Positions 9,064 to 18,892 of a stretch of 64,000 nucleotides of DNA are shown one piece after another. A model generated the notes under the pieces. That model worked only from the letters and a program-made list of their open reading frames with translations, was not told the DNA's origin and ran no database searches. Positions within the stretch are counted from its first letter, which is position 1; each line of letters opens with the position of its first letter. Origin of the DNA: Methylobacterium sp. Leaf99 (GTDB lineage Bacteria > Pseudomonadota > Alphaproteobacteria > Rhizobiales > Beijerinckiaceae); the NCBI RefSeq assembly GCF_001422375.1, contig NZ_LMMU01000001.1, forward strand, positions 2,147,553 to 2,211,552. Direction: 5' to 3'. The translations under genes and the position numbers were made by a program.

Positions 9064-10440
9064 ATGGCCCCGATGTTGCGGCTCTACAACACGCTGACCC
9101 GGCAGAAGGCCGTGTTCGCGCCGATCGATCCGAGCCATGTCCGGATGTATGCCTGCGGGCCGACGGTCTACGACGCGGCCCATATCGGCAACGCCCGCCC
9201 GATCATCGTCTTCGACCTGCTGTTCCGGCTCCTGCGCCACCTCTACGGTCCGGCGCACGTCACCTACGCCCGCAACGTCACCGACGTGGACGACAAGATC
9301 AACGCCCGCGCGGCGGCGCGCGGCATCACCATCCGCGAACTCACCGATGGGACGCTGGCCGGCTTCCACCACGACATCCGCCGCCTCGGCGTGCTGATGC
9401 CCGAGGACGTCAACGTGGCGGGGGCCCGGCCCCGGTTCGTCGAGCCGCGCGCCACCGACCACATCGCCGAGATGATCGCCATCATCGAGGGGCTGGTGGC
9501 CGCCGGCCACGCCTACGTGGCGGCGGGCCACGTCCTGTTCGACGTGCCGTCCATGCCCGATTACGGCGGCCTGTCGAAGCGGCCCCTCGACGAGATGGAA
9601 GCCGGCGCCCGCGTCGAGGTCGCCCCCTACAAGCGCTCGCCCCTCGACTTCGTCCTGTGGAAGCCCTCGAAGCCCGGCGAGCCGTCCTGGCCCTCGCCCT
9701 GCGGCCTCGCCGAACCCGGACGCCCCGGCTGGCACATCGAGTGCTCCGCCATGTCGTGGAAGCACCTCGGGCAGACCTTCGACATCCATGCCGGCGGCAT
9801 CGACCTCATCTTCCCCCACCACGAGAACGAGGTCGCCCAGTCGCGCTGCTGCTTTTCCACCGACGTGATGGCCAATGTCTGGCTCCACAACGGCTTCCTG
9901 CAGGTGGAGGGGGAGAAGATGTCGAAGTCGCTCGGCAACTTCATCACCATCCGCGATGTGCTCAAGGACTGGCCCGGCGAGGTGGCTCGCCTCGCCATGC
10001 TCAAGACGCATTATCGCCAGCCCATCGACTGGACGCTGCGGGGCCTGGAAGAGGCGAGCCGGACCCTGGAGCGCTGGTACGGGATCGTCGGCGATGCGCC
10101 CGCCGGCACGATCCCGGCCGGGGTGCTCGAACCCCTGAGCGACGACCTCAACACCGCCTCGGCGCTGGCCGAACTCCACCGCCTCGACGATCCCGGAAGC
10201 CTCAAGGCCGGCGCCAACCTCATGGGCCTCCTCGGCGAGACCCGGTCGGCCCGCGAGGAGGGCAGCATCCGGGCCGCCGGTGTTGACGTATCCCGGGTCG
10301 AGGCCCTGATCGAGGCCCGCCGCGCGGCCCGCGCCGCCAAGGACTGGGCCGCCTCCGACCGCGTCCGCGACGAACTCCTGGCGATGGGCGTCGCGGTCAA
10401 GGACGGCAAGGACGGCACCACCTGGAGCGTGGCGCCGTGA
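9064..10440 (+). CDS. cysS: Cysteine--tRNA ligase
   Basis: It charges tRNA-Cys with cysteine in the cytoplasm. The 458-residue class I synthetase shows the HIGH-type motif in [16 protein letters not shown] and the KMSKS loop (EKMSKSLGN). Candidate zinc ligands are visible: the early Cys of [14 protein letters not shown] and HHENEVAQ. The C-terminal part carries the helical anticodon-binding region. The ATG at 9064 gives [15 protein letters not shown], matching the family N-terminus; the open frame back to 8947 would add 39 Arg/Gly-rich residues and is not used. It is transcribed alone. Confidence 0.96.
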   Translation: MAPMLRLYNTLTRQKAVFAPIDPSHVRMYACGPTVYDAAHIGNARPIIVFDLLFRLLRHLYGPAHVTYARNVTDVDDKINARAAARGITIRELTDGTLAGFHHDIRRLGVLMPEDVNVAGARPRFVEPRATDHIAEMIAIIEGLVAAGHAYVAAGHVLFDVPSMPDYGGLSKRPLDEMEAGARVEVAPYKRSPLDFVLWKPSKPGEPSWPSPCGLAEPGRPGWHIECSAMSWKHLGQTFDIHAGGIDLIFPHHENEVAQSRCCFSTDVMANVWLHNGFLQVEGEKMSKSLGNFITIRDVLKDWPGEVARLAMLKTHYRQPIDWTLRGLEEASRTLERWYGIVGDAPAGTIPAGVLEPLSDDLNTASALAELHRLDDPGSLKAGANLMGLLGETRSAREEGSIRAAGVDVSRVEALIEARRAARAAKDWAASDRVRDELLAMGVAVKDGKDGTTWSVAP

Positions 10441-10499
10441 TCGCCCCCTCTAGTCTTATCCGAACGTCGTCCGCCCCCCCCTGATCGGCTAGTGTGACA

Positions 10500-11102
10500 T
10501 CACAGCCGCTCGGTTACGAACGCCTCGGCCTCGGGGGAGGGGGGCGTGTCGGCCGCCGCGTCGCGCAGGAGCCCGACCACGGCCTCGGCCTCGTGGGCCA
10601 CGAGGTAGCTCAGATCGAGCCCCTCGCGGATGAAGCCCTGGGCCCGCATGTGGTCGAGGAGCGTCAGCAGGGGCGTCCAGAAATCGGCCACGGAGAGCAG
10701 CAGGATCGGCTTCCTGTGCTGGCCGAGCTGCGCCCAGGTGAGCTGCTCCACCAGTTCCTCCAGGGTGCCGATGCCGCCCGGCAGGGCCACGAAGGCGTCG
10801 GAGCGCTCGAACATCAGGCGCTTGCGGGTGTGCATGTCCTCGACGACGATGGTCTCCTGGATCTCGTCGAGCATGCGCTCGCGCGACTTCAGGAAGCTCG
10901 GGATGATGCCGGTGACGTGGCCGCCATTCTCGAGGACGGCGCGGGCCACCGTGCCCATCAGCCCGACATTGCCGCCGCCGTAGACGAGGCCGAGGCCGGC
11001 TTGCGCCAGGGCCTTGCCCAGGGTCTCGGCCGCCGCGGTGAAGGCGGGGTCGCCGCCGAAGCCCGAGCCGCAATAGACGCAGACGGTTCTCACCGGAGCC
11101 AT
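10500..11102 (-). CDS. LOG family (cytokinin riboside 5'-monophosphate phosphoribohydrolase-like) protein
   Basis: A 200-residue Rossmann-fold protein with the LOG signature PGGIGTLEE and the upstream Arg-containing segment HTRKRLMFERSDAF. Family members hydrolyse nucleoside monophosphates to base plus ribose 5-phosphate; in plants and some bacteria this activates cytokinins, and in most bacteria the physiological substrate is uncertain. The start MAPVRTVCVYCGSG at 11102 matches the family; an upstream start at 11159 would add 19 residues. It is convergent with cysS. Confidence 0.9.
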   Translation of the reverse strand: MAPVRTVCVYCGSGFGGDPAFTAAAETLGKALAQAGLGLVYGGGNVGLMGTVARAVLENGGHVTGIIPSFLKSRERMLDEIQETIVVEDMHTRKRLMFERSDAFVALPGGIGTLEELVEQLTWAQLGQHRKPILLLSVADFWTPLLTLLDHMRAQGFIREGLDLSYLVAHEAEAVVGLLRDAAADTPPSPEAEAFVTERL

Positions 11103-11323
11103 GCGCCGCCTCCCTTCCGGGACCGGCCGCGCGGACCACGGGCCGTGTCCACGGGCCAAAGTGCTGATTTTATGGGAGATCCGGCCGTCGGACGGCCATC
11201 GGTGTTTGGTGTTCCGGTCATGTTCGTTAATATGTCGCCGTCAAAGGCCGATTGATCGACAGGGCAGGTCGGGTTTCGACTGCGGTTCCGCCGCCCGGGC
11301 GGTGGATGAGGGAGTGGTGCGTC

Positions 11324-12835
11324 ATGAAGGCGGAGTTGCGACGGAGCATCTTCCTCGCCGGCGTGGGGCTTCTGGGCGGCTTCACCCTCGTCGTCACCCT
11401 CTACGGCGCGAGCGAGTTGTTCAAGCACGGATTCGGCGCGCCGGAGGGCCGGACCGTGGCCCCCGCCACCGAGTCGGCCCCGAGCCGCGGGGAGGGGAGT
11501 TCCGGCGCGCCGGGAAAGCCCCGGTCGGACCGGCCGCCGGGGCCGGGGCAGATGTCCGCCCTGCCGTCGGGGGACGATCCCGTGGCGCCGGGGACCAGCG
11601 CACCGGGGAGCGGGGCGCCGCCGGCCGCCGCGGAGGCGTCCGCGCCGACCTTCGACATCATCCGCGTCGAGCCCTCGGGCGAGACCGTCATCGCGGGCCG
11701 GGCTGCACCCAACACCACCGTCGAGATGCTGCGCGACAACGAGCCGATTGCCCGTGTGCTCGTCGACCCGTCCGGCCAGTTCGCCATCGTGCCGCCTGCC
11801 CTGTCCCCCGGCAGCGTTGAGATCACCCTGCGCTCCACGGGGGCCGACGGCCGCTCCCTCGTCTCCCGGGAGAGCGTGGCGGTGGTGGTGGCCCAGAGCC
11901 GCGACGCCAAGCCCCTCATCGCCCTGACCTCCCCCGACAGGCCCACGGTGGTGCTGTCGCAGCCCGATCCGGTCGCCCCGGCGCAGGCCGCCGCCGACCC
12001 CCGGACCGCCGCTCAGGCGAGCTCGACCAAGGCGGACCCGAAGCCGCCGGCGAAGGCCGCTGCCCGACCGTCCGAGACGCCGGAGGGGACGCCGGTGAAG
12101 ATCGTCAGCGTCGAGGCGGAGGAGGGCGGGCGGCTCTACGTCACCAGCCAGGCCCAGCCCGGGGCGACGGTGCGGCTCTACCTCAACGACACCCTGGTGG
12201 CGCCGGGCAGCGCCGGGGCCGACGGGCGCGTCGCCTTCACCATCGGGCGCGGGGTCCGGCCGGGGGCCTACGCCATCCGCGTCGACCAGGTCGATCCCGT
12301 CTCCGGCAAGGTCAAGACCCGCTCGGAGGTCGCCTTCACGGTCCCGGCCGCGAAGCCGGCCGCGGCCCGGCCCCCTGCGGCGAAACCCGCGCCCGTCGCC
12401 TCCGCCGCGCCCGTTCCGCCGAACCCTCCGGAGAAAATCGCCCTTCTGCCTCAGCCGTTTAAGGCCGATCCGCCCCGGACCGGGTCCACCCTTCCCATGC
12501 CGGCGATGACGGGTCCGGGGCCCCGGCCCGACGCCGAAGCCAAAGCTCCCGAACCCAGGATCAGCGTTGAAACCAAAACCCCGCCCGACCCGAAGCCGGC
12601 TCCGGAGGAGGCGCCCCGCACGGTGTTCGTGCCCGAGATCGGCACGGCGCGGATCGTGCGGGGCGACAGCCTGTGGCAGATCAGCCGGCGCGTCTACGGC
12701 AGCGGCACCCGCTACACGGTGATCTACGACGCCAACCAGCCGCAGATCCGCAACCCGGACCGGATCTATCCGGGCCAGATCTTCGTGGTTCCGGCCGCCG
12801 GCACGGCGGCGGTGACGGGCGCCGAGCGCGGCTGA
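11324..12835 (+). CDS. Membrane-anchored LysM protein with Ig-like domains
   Basis: A 503-residue protein. One N-terminal membrane anchor (about residues 8-33) precedes a low-complexity Pro/Ala/Gly linker. Two Ig-like modules with matching openings follow (FDIIRVEPSGETVIAGRA near 110; VKIVSVEAEEGGRLYVTSQA near 260). After another Pro-rich linker comes a C-terminal LysM domain (RIVRGDSLWQISRRVYGSG to IYPGQIFVVP, about 440-490) that should bind peptidoglycan. It is probably periplasmic and wall-associated. The ATG at 11324 is used because it directly precedes the anchor; in-frame starts at 11252 and 11306 are possible. Confidence 0.82.
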   Translation: MKAELRRSIFLAGVGLLGGFTLVVTLYGASELFKHGFGAPEGRTVAPATESAPSRGEGSSGAPGKPRSDRPPGPGQMSALPSGDDPVAPGTSAPGSGAPPAAAEASAPTFDIIRVEPSGETVIAGRAAPNTTVEMLRDNEPIARVLVDPSGQFAIVPPALSPGSVEITLRSTGADGRSLVSRESVAVVVAQSRDAKPLIALTSPDRPTVVLSQPDPVAPAQAAADPRTAAQASSTKADPKPPAKAAARPSETPEGTPVKIVSVEAEEGGRLYVTSQAQPGATVRLYLNDTLVAPGSAGADGRVAFTIGRGVRPGAYAIRVDQVDPVSGKVKTRSEVAFTVPAAKPAAARPPAAKPAPVASAAPVPPNPPEKIALLPQPFKADPPRTGSTLPMPAMTGPGPRPDAEAKAPEPRISVETKTPPDPKPAPEEAPRTVFVPEIGTARIVRGDSLWQISRRVYGSGTRYTVIYDANQPQIRNPDRIYPGQIFVVPAAGTAAVTGAERG

Positions 12836-13010
12836 GCCCGTTCCGCCTGCGGCGGCGCGGACCGGCGCGCGCCGGAAAACCCGCCGTTCCGGACCGGCGC
12901 ACCCGCCCCGCGCGCCGACGCGGGGCCGCCCCGCGCCGGTGCGCGGCTGTCAGCGGACCGGCGCGCGCTTATATCGGTTCCAAACCGCAGCCACCGAGAC
13001 GCAGAAATCC

Positions 13011-14900
13011 ATGACACCCGATCCCGCGCAAGCGCCGGGCGGCACGCCGCCCGCGCGCCCCGGCCTCGTCGCCACCTATCGCCGCCTGTGGCCCTACCTC
13101 TGGCCGTACGGCCGGCCCGACCTGCAGCGGCGGGTGTTCCTCGCGTTCGGCCTGCTCATCGTGGCGAAGTTCGTCACCATGGTGACCCCGTTCACCTTCA
13201 AGTGGGCGACGGACGCCCTGGTGGCGATGACCGACCGCAAGGCCGGCGACGCGATCCCGACGGGACTGCTCGCCGCCCCCATGGTGCTCATCGGACTCTA
13301 CGGCCTGTCGCGGGTGGCCATGGCCGGGCTGACCCAGGTCCGCGACGGGCTGTTTGCCAAGGTGGCGATGCACGCCGTCCGGCGCCTGGCCCTGCAGACC
13401 TTCGAGCACATGCACCGCCTGTCCCTGCGCTTCCACCTCGAGCGCAAGACCGGCGGCCTGACCCGGGTGCTGGAGCGCGGCCGCGGCGGCATCGAGGAGC
13501 TGTCGCGATTGATGGTGCTCACCCTGGTGCCCACCATCGTCGAGTTCGTCCTCGTCATCGGCGTGCTCGCCTACGAGTTCGACTGGATCTACTCGGCGGT
13601 CGTGTTCCTGATGGTGGCGGCCTATCTCGGCTTCACCTGGAAGGCGACGCAGTGGCGCATCGAGATCCGCCGCCGCATGAACGCCTCCGACACCGACGCC
13701 AACACCAAGGCGGTGGATTCCCTCCTGAACTTCGAGACCGTGAAGTACTTTGGCGCCGAACGCCGCGAGGCCGAGCGCTACGACGCCTCCATGGCCAAGT
13801 ACGAAAAGGCCTCGACGCAGACCTACGTCTCCCTCGCCGTCCTCAACGCCGGCCAGGCGGTGATCTTCACCATCGGCATGACGGTGGTGATGTGGCTCGC
13901 AGCGAGAGACATCATGGCCGGGCGCACCACCATCGGCGGGTTCGTCCTCGTCAACACCATGCTGATCCAGCTGTCGATGCCCCTCAACTTCATGGGCATG
14001 ATCTACCGCGAGATCAAACAGGCGCTCATCGACATCGACGACATGTTCCTCATCCTCCACCGCAACCCCGAGATCGCCGACCGGCCGGACGCGACGGCGC
14101 TGAAGGCCCAGGGAGGCACGGTGGAGTTCCGGGACGTGCGCTTCGCCTACGATCCCGCCCGGCCGATCCTACGCGGCGTCTCCTTCACCGTGCCGGCGGG
14201 GAAGACGGTGGCCATCGTCGGCCCCTCGGGCGCCGGCAAGTCGACCCTGTCGCGCCTGCTGTTCCGGTTCTACGAGCCGCAGGGCGGGCGCATCCGCGTC
14301 GACGGCCAGGACATCGCCGCCGTCACCCAGAGCTCGCTCCGGGCCGCCATCGGCATGGTCCCGCAGGACACGGTGCTGTTCAACGACACCATCGGGTACA
14401 ACATCCGGTACGGCTGCTGGGATGCGACGGACGCGCAAGTGCGCGAGGCCGCGTCCCTGGCCCAGATCGACCGCTTCGTCTCCGCCCTGCCCGAGGGCTA
14501 CGACACCCCCGTGGGCGAGCGCGGCCTGAAACTCTCCGGCGGCGAGAAGCAGCGCGTCGCCATCGCCCGCACCATCCTGAAAGGGCCCCCGATCCTCGTC
14601 CTCGACGAGGCGACCTCGGCCCTCGACAGCTTCACCGAACGCGAAATCCAGGACGCCCTCGACAAGGTGTCCCGCGGCCGCACCACCCTCGTCATCGCCC
14701 ACCGCCTCTCGACGGTGGTCAACGCCGACGAGATTCTGGTGTTGGACAAGGGCGTGATTGTGGAGCGGGGGACGCACCAGGGGTTGCTGGATGCCGGTGG
14801 GGTTTATGCGAGCCTGTGGAGCCGGCAGCGGGAGGCTGATGCGGCTTTGGCGGTGTTGCAGGGGGTGGATGGGGAGCGTCTGATGGAGCTTACGGCCTAA
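13011..14900 (+). CDS. Atm1/HMT1-type ABC exporter (fused permease and ATPase)
   Basis: A 629-residue half-transporter. The N-terminal six-helix permease (about 30-340) contains the region [19 protein letters not shown] typical of the Atm1/ABCB7 group. The nucleotide-binding domain has Walker [10 protein letters not shown], signature [14 protein letters not shown] and Walker [13 protein letters not shown]. Atm1-type proteins export glutathione-linked or heavy-metal conjugates and act as homodimers in the inner membrane. The start MTPDPAQAP at 13011 is used. In related bacteria the gene is usually followed by psd and pssA; here an AT-rich insert intervenes. Confidence 0.93.
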   Translation: MTPDPAQAPGGTPPARPGLVATYRRLWPYLWPYGRPDLQRRVFLAFGLLIVAKFVTMVTPFTFKWATDALVAMTDRKAGDAIPTGLLAAPMVLIGLYGLSRVAMAGLTQVRDGLFAKVAMHAVRRLALQTFEHMHRLSLRFHLERKTGGLTRVLERGRGGIEELSRLMVLTLVPTIVEFVLVIGVLAYEFDWIYSAVVFLMVAAYLGFTWKATQWRIEIRRRMNASDTDANTKAVDSLLNFETVKYFGAERREAERYDASMAKYEKASTQTYVSLAVLNAGQAVIFTIGMTVVMWLAARDIMAGRTTIGGFVLVNTMLIQLSMPLNFMGMIYREIKQALIDIDDMFLILHRNPEIADRPDATALKAQGGTVEFRDVRFAYDPARPILRGVSFTVPAGKTVAIVGPSGAGKSTLSRLLFRFYEPQGGRIRVDGQDIAAVTQSSLRAAIGMVPQDTVLFNDTIGYNIRYGCWDATDAQVREAASLAQIDRFVSALPEGYDTPVGERGLKLSGGEKQRVAIARTILKGPPILVLDEATSALDSFTEREIQDALDKVSRGRTTLVIAHRLSTVVNADEILVLDKGVIVERGTHQGLLDAGGVYASLWSRQREADAALAVLQGVDGERLMELTA

Positions 14901-15278
14901 AGCACGCGATTTCCTACTGAGCGCTCACCCGAGCCGATCCAGCGACTTTGAAGTCAAAGATTGATTCATGGAGCCGATTTTTGGGCGGCATGATGGCCTG
15001 AACATCAAGGCCTTATTGTTTGTAAAAAATTTCAAATCGCGGTAGTTATCCTTAGCGTTCGCTTGGGTAATTTGTTCATGTCTGCTGAGGTGGGAAAAGT
15101 GTCTAAAGGCGGTGCATATCCCAATGATAAGAAGTTAATCAGGCATGCAGACAACAGATATTATTCAAAAATAAAATTTAAGAATATATGCTAGTGCAAA
15201 GCATCTAGTCTAAAGTTGGTTATGGGTCTTTCTAAAATTAAAGATATTGGATTTATTGAAGGGTAGGTTGTCCTTGTC
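14901..15278. other. AT-rich spacer before the ABC-3C genes
   Basis: Base composition drops sharply just after atm1, marking the left edge of an acquired segment. No recombinase or clear repeat boundary is visible. A 38-codon ORF from the ATG at 15078 to the TAG at 15194 (MSAEVGKVSKGGAYPNDKK...) is the only coding candidate, and its ribosome binding site is weak. The promoter of the downstream operon must lie here. Confidence 0.4.
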
Positions 15279-16238
15279 ATGAATCGCCAGCGCCTTTTAG
15301 AAGACGTTTCGCATTACTTGACGCATTTGCAGATATCCGTCGGGCATCTCAATGGGCTCAATCTCCAAGATATTAATATTCACGCAGAGATATTTTTCCG
15401 CGATTTCTTAAACCTAGCTTTAGGATACACGCTTGAGAGCATTAATATTATTGAGAGAAATGCGCGTGCTATTGACCTCGGTGATAGGGGCGGACGAATA
15501 GCGATTCAAGTAACCTCTACGTCAGAAATTGCTAAAATCAAGCATACTCACAACGGATTTGTTTCTAGTCGACTCGACAAACTATACGATCGCTTGATCG
15601 TCATCATAATTGGCGAAAAACAAAAATACAGACAAAGAATTTTAGGCGGTAGCGGTGTTTTCAGTATGTCTCTGATAGATGATGTTTGGGACATACCAGA
15701 AATTATTAGAAAAATTTCCAATCTTTCGCTGAAAAAAATCGAACTATGCCGGGATTTTCTTTTCGACGAATTGACCATAGCGGAACCTAGGCAGTCAAAC
15801 GAAGTATCTACTCTAATCCGACTTATTGAAGTTCTTAGCGTTACAGAGGAAGGAACCTCTATCGGCAACCTCCGAGAAGACCCTGATCCCACTGGAAAGG
15901 TTCGCGACCGGTTTGCTAACCATGCAGGGTTCCTACAGAGACAATATGTCGAACTGCACGAACTGTACGGACGCGCATTAGCCGAAGTTGACCGGCATTC
16001 TGACCTCGGTCATGTACGTGTGCGTAAGCTTCAGGTTTACCTGATGGTGTGGAGCGATAAAATTCTAACAGAGGTTCGAGGTAATCCGAAAACTGCCCTT
16101 GATTTACTGACAAAAAAAATTCTTCGGATGATGGGAACTAGTGCTGTAGGGTTTGATGAAGGCGCTATTCGATATTATCTTATTAATCAGCTGATCGCGT
16201 GCAATATTTTTCCCAATAAGCTGATGTCCGATGCCTAG
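15279..16238 (+). CDS. SMEK-domain protein of an ABC-three-component (ABC-3C) system
   Basis: A 319-residue protein. Residues about 20-110 match my memory of the SMEK domain pattern: an early acidic helix (HAEIFFRDFLNLALGY), then ARAIDLGDRGGRIAIQVTSTSEIAKI, then a YDRLIVIIIGEKQKYR strand-helix. The E...D...QVTS arrangement is like a divergent restriction-endonuclease core, so it may be the effector nuclease; that is inference. The C-terminal 150 residues are helical and unassigned. The next gene overlaps by eight bases, and the three genes form one operon. Codon and base use are AT-rich, unlike the neighbours, which points to transfer. Confidence 0.75.
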   Translation: MNRQRLLEDVSHYLTHLQISVGHLNGLNLQDINIHAEIFFRDFLNLALGYTLESINIIERNARAIDLGDRGGRIAIQVTSTSEIAKIKHTHNGFVSSRLDKLYDRLIVIIIGEKQKYRQRILGGSGVFSMSLIDDVWDIPEIIRKISNLSLKKIELCRDFLFDELTIAEPRQSNEVSTLIRLIEVLSVTEEGTSIGNLREDPDPTGKVRDRFANHAGFLQRQYVELHELYGRALAEVDRHSDLGHVRVRKLQVYLMVWSDKILTEVRGNPKTALDLLTKKILRMMGTSAVGFDEGAIRYYLINQLIACNIFPNKLMSDA

Positions 16239-16473
16239 TATCTTTCTCAAGGATGAAGCTCTCGACAAAGCTCCAGCAATAGTAGGCTTCGAGATTGCGC
16301 GCTATCTGAACCTATCAGGTGAGGGCCAGATCAGCATTTTCGATGTCGTCAACCATTTCAAGCACGAGAGCTGGTTTGCATGGAACTCATTTTTCCATGG
16401 CATAATATTTCTTTACGCATTGGGGCTAATTGATTTCGAAGAGCCATACCTGATAGTGCGCGATGTTGATTAA
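16231..16473 (+). CDS. ABC-3C middle component (probably MC6 type)
   Basis: An 80-residue protein (MPSIFLKDEALDKAPAIVGF...). Its size, its winged-helix-like look (ISIFDVVNHFKHES... FLYALGLIDFEEPYLIV) and its place between the SMEK protein and the ABC ATPase fit the middle components of ABC-3C systems, thought to bridge effector and ATPase. It overlaps the upstream gene by eight bases and the downstream gene by eleven, so translation is probably coupled. The assignment to subtype MC6 is from memory of size and context and is uncertain. Confidence 0.65.
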   Translation: MPSIFLKDEALDKAPAIVGFEIARYLNLSGEGQISIFDVVNHFKHESWFAWNSFFHGIIFLYALGLIDFEEPYLIVRDVD

Positions 16474-18088
16474 ACGTCTTTACACTGAGCCAGCCTTCAT
16501 AGATCCGATCACCTTCATGCCGGGGGTCAATGTTATCTTGGGCGAAAGCGATGAAACTAGTTCAAAAAATAACGGCGTTGGTAAATCGCTTTGTATTGAG
16601 TTTGTAAGCTTTGCGCTTCTAAAACGAAAATCAGAAAGCCGGGTCGCAAAAATCCCGGAACAAGTCTTAGATCCATCTATTTTTATTTGTGTTGAGCTTG
16701 AGATTCATGGGGTTGCCTGCATTATTAAAAGATCCCTTGAGGCCGCAGAGCAGCCGCGTATTGTGGTAGACGGTCACGAAAGAGTCTACACCAAAGTCAA
16801 GGATGCGACCGACTTTCTTACGGGAAAGCTCTTTCCCGATCAAAGCTTCAGAGTCGGATTCCGAGAGATTCTAGGTCCGTTGATCCGCGACGAACGATCC
16901 GAGTTCAAGTCACTCGTGGCCTGTTTTGATACCAACGCCCGTATTCCAGATAACTACGCCCCTCATCTAATGTTATTAGGCATAAATATTGAAATTTATC
17001 GTTCTATCAAGGGTATTCAGAAAGAGATAGATTTGATAGCCGTTGAGAGGGCGCGAATTAAAGATAGCGTGAAGCTAGTTCGACAAAAAAATCTTGAAGA
17101 GGCCCGCACTGATCTCAATGCACTGGACGGTGAGGTTGAGACCATCCGAAGGGGCATTGATTCTTTAAAAAACGCTGAGGCGTACGATATTGTGAAGGAT
17201 GAAATCCTCGAAATCGAAGACCAATGTTCTGAGTTTCGCCTTCGTAAGGACGTGCTAGTAACGCGTTCCAAAAAATTGGAGCCGATTGCATTGGAGGCTA
17301 TTGTAGATACTGACGAGATACGTGATTTCTACGATCAGCTTCGAGCCGGTCTTGGCACTAGCATCGTCCGCGATCTCAACGAGGTGATTTCTTTCAAGTC
17401 CAAGATTGAAAATTTTCAGCACTATTTACTGCAAGAAAAAAGAAAAATTATCAATGTGGAGATTCGGAAGCTGAACAGCCAGCTTTCTGAGTTAGATAAT
17501 CGGTATGCCACATTAATGTCAGTACTTGATCAAGAAGGACATCTAAGTAACCTTCGGCAGACATACGCCTCGTTCCAAGCTAAAAGCGATGAACTTGGCC
17601 AGCTAAAAAGTTTTTTAGGTCGCTACGACGCGTTGCTGATTGAGCGTCAAGATAAAAAGTCTCAAATCGAGGCGGAAAATCTCTTGCTTCGCGCAAGTAT
17701 CTTGGCTGTTTCTGAGCAGCTGGAATCATTTCAGAGGAGTATCATTGCAATTCATTATTTCATTCAGGGCAACAGAAATGCGTCGTTTGGGGTGAGTGTA
17801 ACCGCCAAGAAACATGTTGTTGATATAATTCTACGAATTGATGACGACGGTAGTCATAGTGTTGAAAGAGAGAAAGTTTTCATCTATGATATAGCGTTGT
17901 TATTGAACGTTTACACGAAATATCGACATCCGGGTATACTTATTCACGATAACATTTTTGATGTCGATGACGATACGCTACAAAGAAATTTGGAGTTTAT
18001 CCTTACGCGAGCAAGATTTGATGACGAACAGCAATACATACTGACAATAAATTTAGATCGTATCGAACACTACCAGGACGAGTTTTAG
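16463..18088 (+). CDS. DUF2326-type SMC-like ABC ATPase of the ABC-3C system
   Basis: A 541-residue ATPase. The N-terminus has an unusual Walker A loop (LGESDETSSKNNGVGKS) typical of DUF2326/SMC-like ABC ATPases. The middle, residues about 180-430, is coiled coil (ARTDLNALDGEVETIRRG, LSELDNRYATLMSVLDQ). The C-terminal DUF2326 part holds EREKVFIYDIALLLN and a Walker B/D-loop-like HPGILIHDNIFDVDDD. Such ATPases are proposed to sense nucleic-acid or invader signals and license the effector. It is the last gene of the operon and strongly AT-rich. Confidence 0.8.
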   Translation: MLIKRLYTEPAFIDPITFMPGVNVILGESDETSSKNNGVGKSLCIEFVSFALLKRKSESRVAKIPEQVLDPSIFICVELEIHGVACIIKRSLEAAEQPRIVVDGHERVYTKVKDATDFLTGKLFPDQSFRVGFREILGPLIRDERSEFKSLVACFDTNARIPDNYAPHLMLLGINIEIYRSIKGIQKEIDLIAVERARIKDSVKLVRQKNLEEARTDLNALDGEVETIRRGIDSLKNAEAYDIVKDEILEIEDQCSEFRLRKDVLVTRSKKLEPIALEAIVDTDEIRDFYDQLRAGLGTSIVRDLNEVISFKSKIENFQHYLLQEKRKIINVEIRKLNSQLSELDNRYATLMSVLDQEGHLSNLRQTYASFQAKSDELGQLKSFLGRYDALLIERQDKKSQIEAENLLLRASILAVSEQLESFQRSIIAIHYFIQGNRNASFGVSVTAKKHVVDIILRIDDDGSHSVEREKVFIYDIALLLNVYTKYRHPGILIHDNIFDVDDDTLQRNLEFILTRARFDDEQQYILTINLDRIEHYQDEF

Positions 18089-18284
18089 TTTTACGAGCTC
18101 GAAAAAAGCATTGTAGCTTCTTTTACTAAGAAAAAGAGATTTTTGAAAAGTCATTATCAGGAGGTGAAGTAATAAAATGATATAATTTGTAGATATAATC
18201 TTGGATTTGTATCGTAATTTCTGCGCTCATTTGTAAGCTTGAGGCTAATTATTCTGATTGGCAGCCACAATAGGATTTCCCGCC

Positions 18285-18410
18285 ACGCCGTCATCCTGGC
18301 GCCGTATAGCGGAACCCTGGAACCAGAACCATCGGTTCCGTAAGGTTTAGCAGTGTCGGGTGGCTCTGGGATCCGGGTTCGCCTCGGGCGCCCCGGAACG
18401 ACGGGCCGTC
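18285..18410. repeat. Imperfect inverted repeat 1 of a cluster
   Basis: The left arm (cgccgtcatcctggcgcc...ggaaccctggaacc) is roughly the reverse complement of the right arm (ctctgggatccgggttcgcc...ggcgccccggaacgacggg). The type resembles dispersed palindromic intergenic repeats of Methylobacterium. Confidence 0.5.
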
Positions 18411-18436
18411 TTGCACCCAGTGCCTCCACACCCGCC

Positions 18437-18547
18437 TCCTCATCCTAAGGTGCCGCCCAGCGGCCTCGAAGGAGCCCTCCAAGAATCGAGCGCCGCGCTG
18501 GAGCACTCCTGCGAGGCCAGCGCTGCACGCCGGCACCTCCAGGATGA
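18437..18547. repeat. Imperfect inverted repeat 2 of a cluster
   Basis: The outer arms cctcatcctaaggtgccg and cggcacctccaggatga are near-perfect reverse complements enclosing about 75 bases. It is probably a second family of dispersed palindromic element. Confidence 0.55.
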
Positions 18548-18610
18548 AGACAAGGGGTGGATTCACGGGCACCTGCCTGCGTTCAAGCGCCCCTGTCCCG
18601 GGCGCATGGA

Positions 18611-18737
18611 GCGCCAGCGGAAGGCGACCCGGGACCCAGCGCGAAAAGGCGCGCAGCGTCCGGCTTCCGCAACCGTGCTGACGGTCGCGCCGCTGCGCGG
18701 CCCTTCGTGTGCTGGGTCCCGGATCGCCTTCCACTGC
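18611..18737. repeat. Imperfect inverted repeat 3 of a cluster
   Basis: The arms of about 45 bases (agcggaaggcgacccgggac... and ...gtcccggatcgccttccact) are reverse complements with a few mismatches, around a core of about 30 bases. It could fold into a long hairpin just upstream of psd. Confidence 0.6.
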
Positions 18738-18892
18738 GTTGCAGGCGTCCGGGAAAGGGGGTGCGTCCGCGAGGGGGCGTCGCCGCCCGCCGCCAAAACC
18801 CCCCAAAGGTTGACGCGCGCCCCCCGCCCTGCCATCGCGCGGAGTCCGGATTCCCGTTCGCGCCCGTGCCGGGCCACGATCTGAAAGACCGC

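Larger units (their letters stand above)
18089..18892. other. Intergenic transition with palindromic repeats
   Basis: The first 200 bases are AT-rich and end the acquired segment; I see no recombination site. From about 18285 the sequence becomes GC-rich and consists mostly of three imperfect inverted repeats, listed separately. Long open frames here are by-products of GC-rich repeats. psd begins at 18893. Confidence 0.5.
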
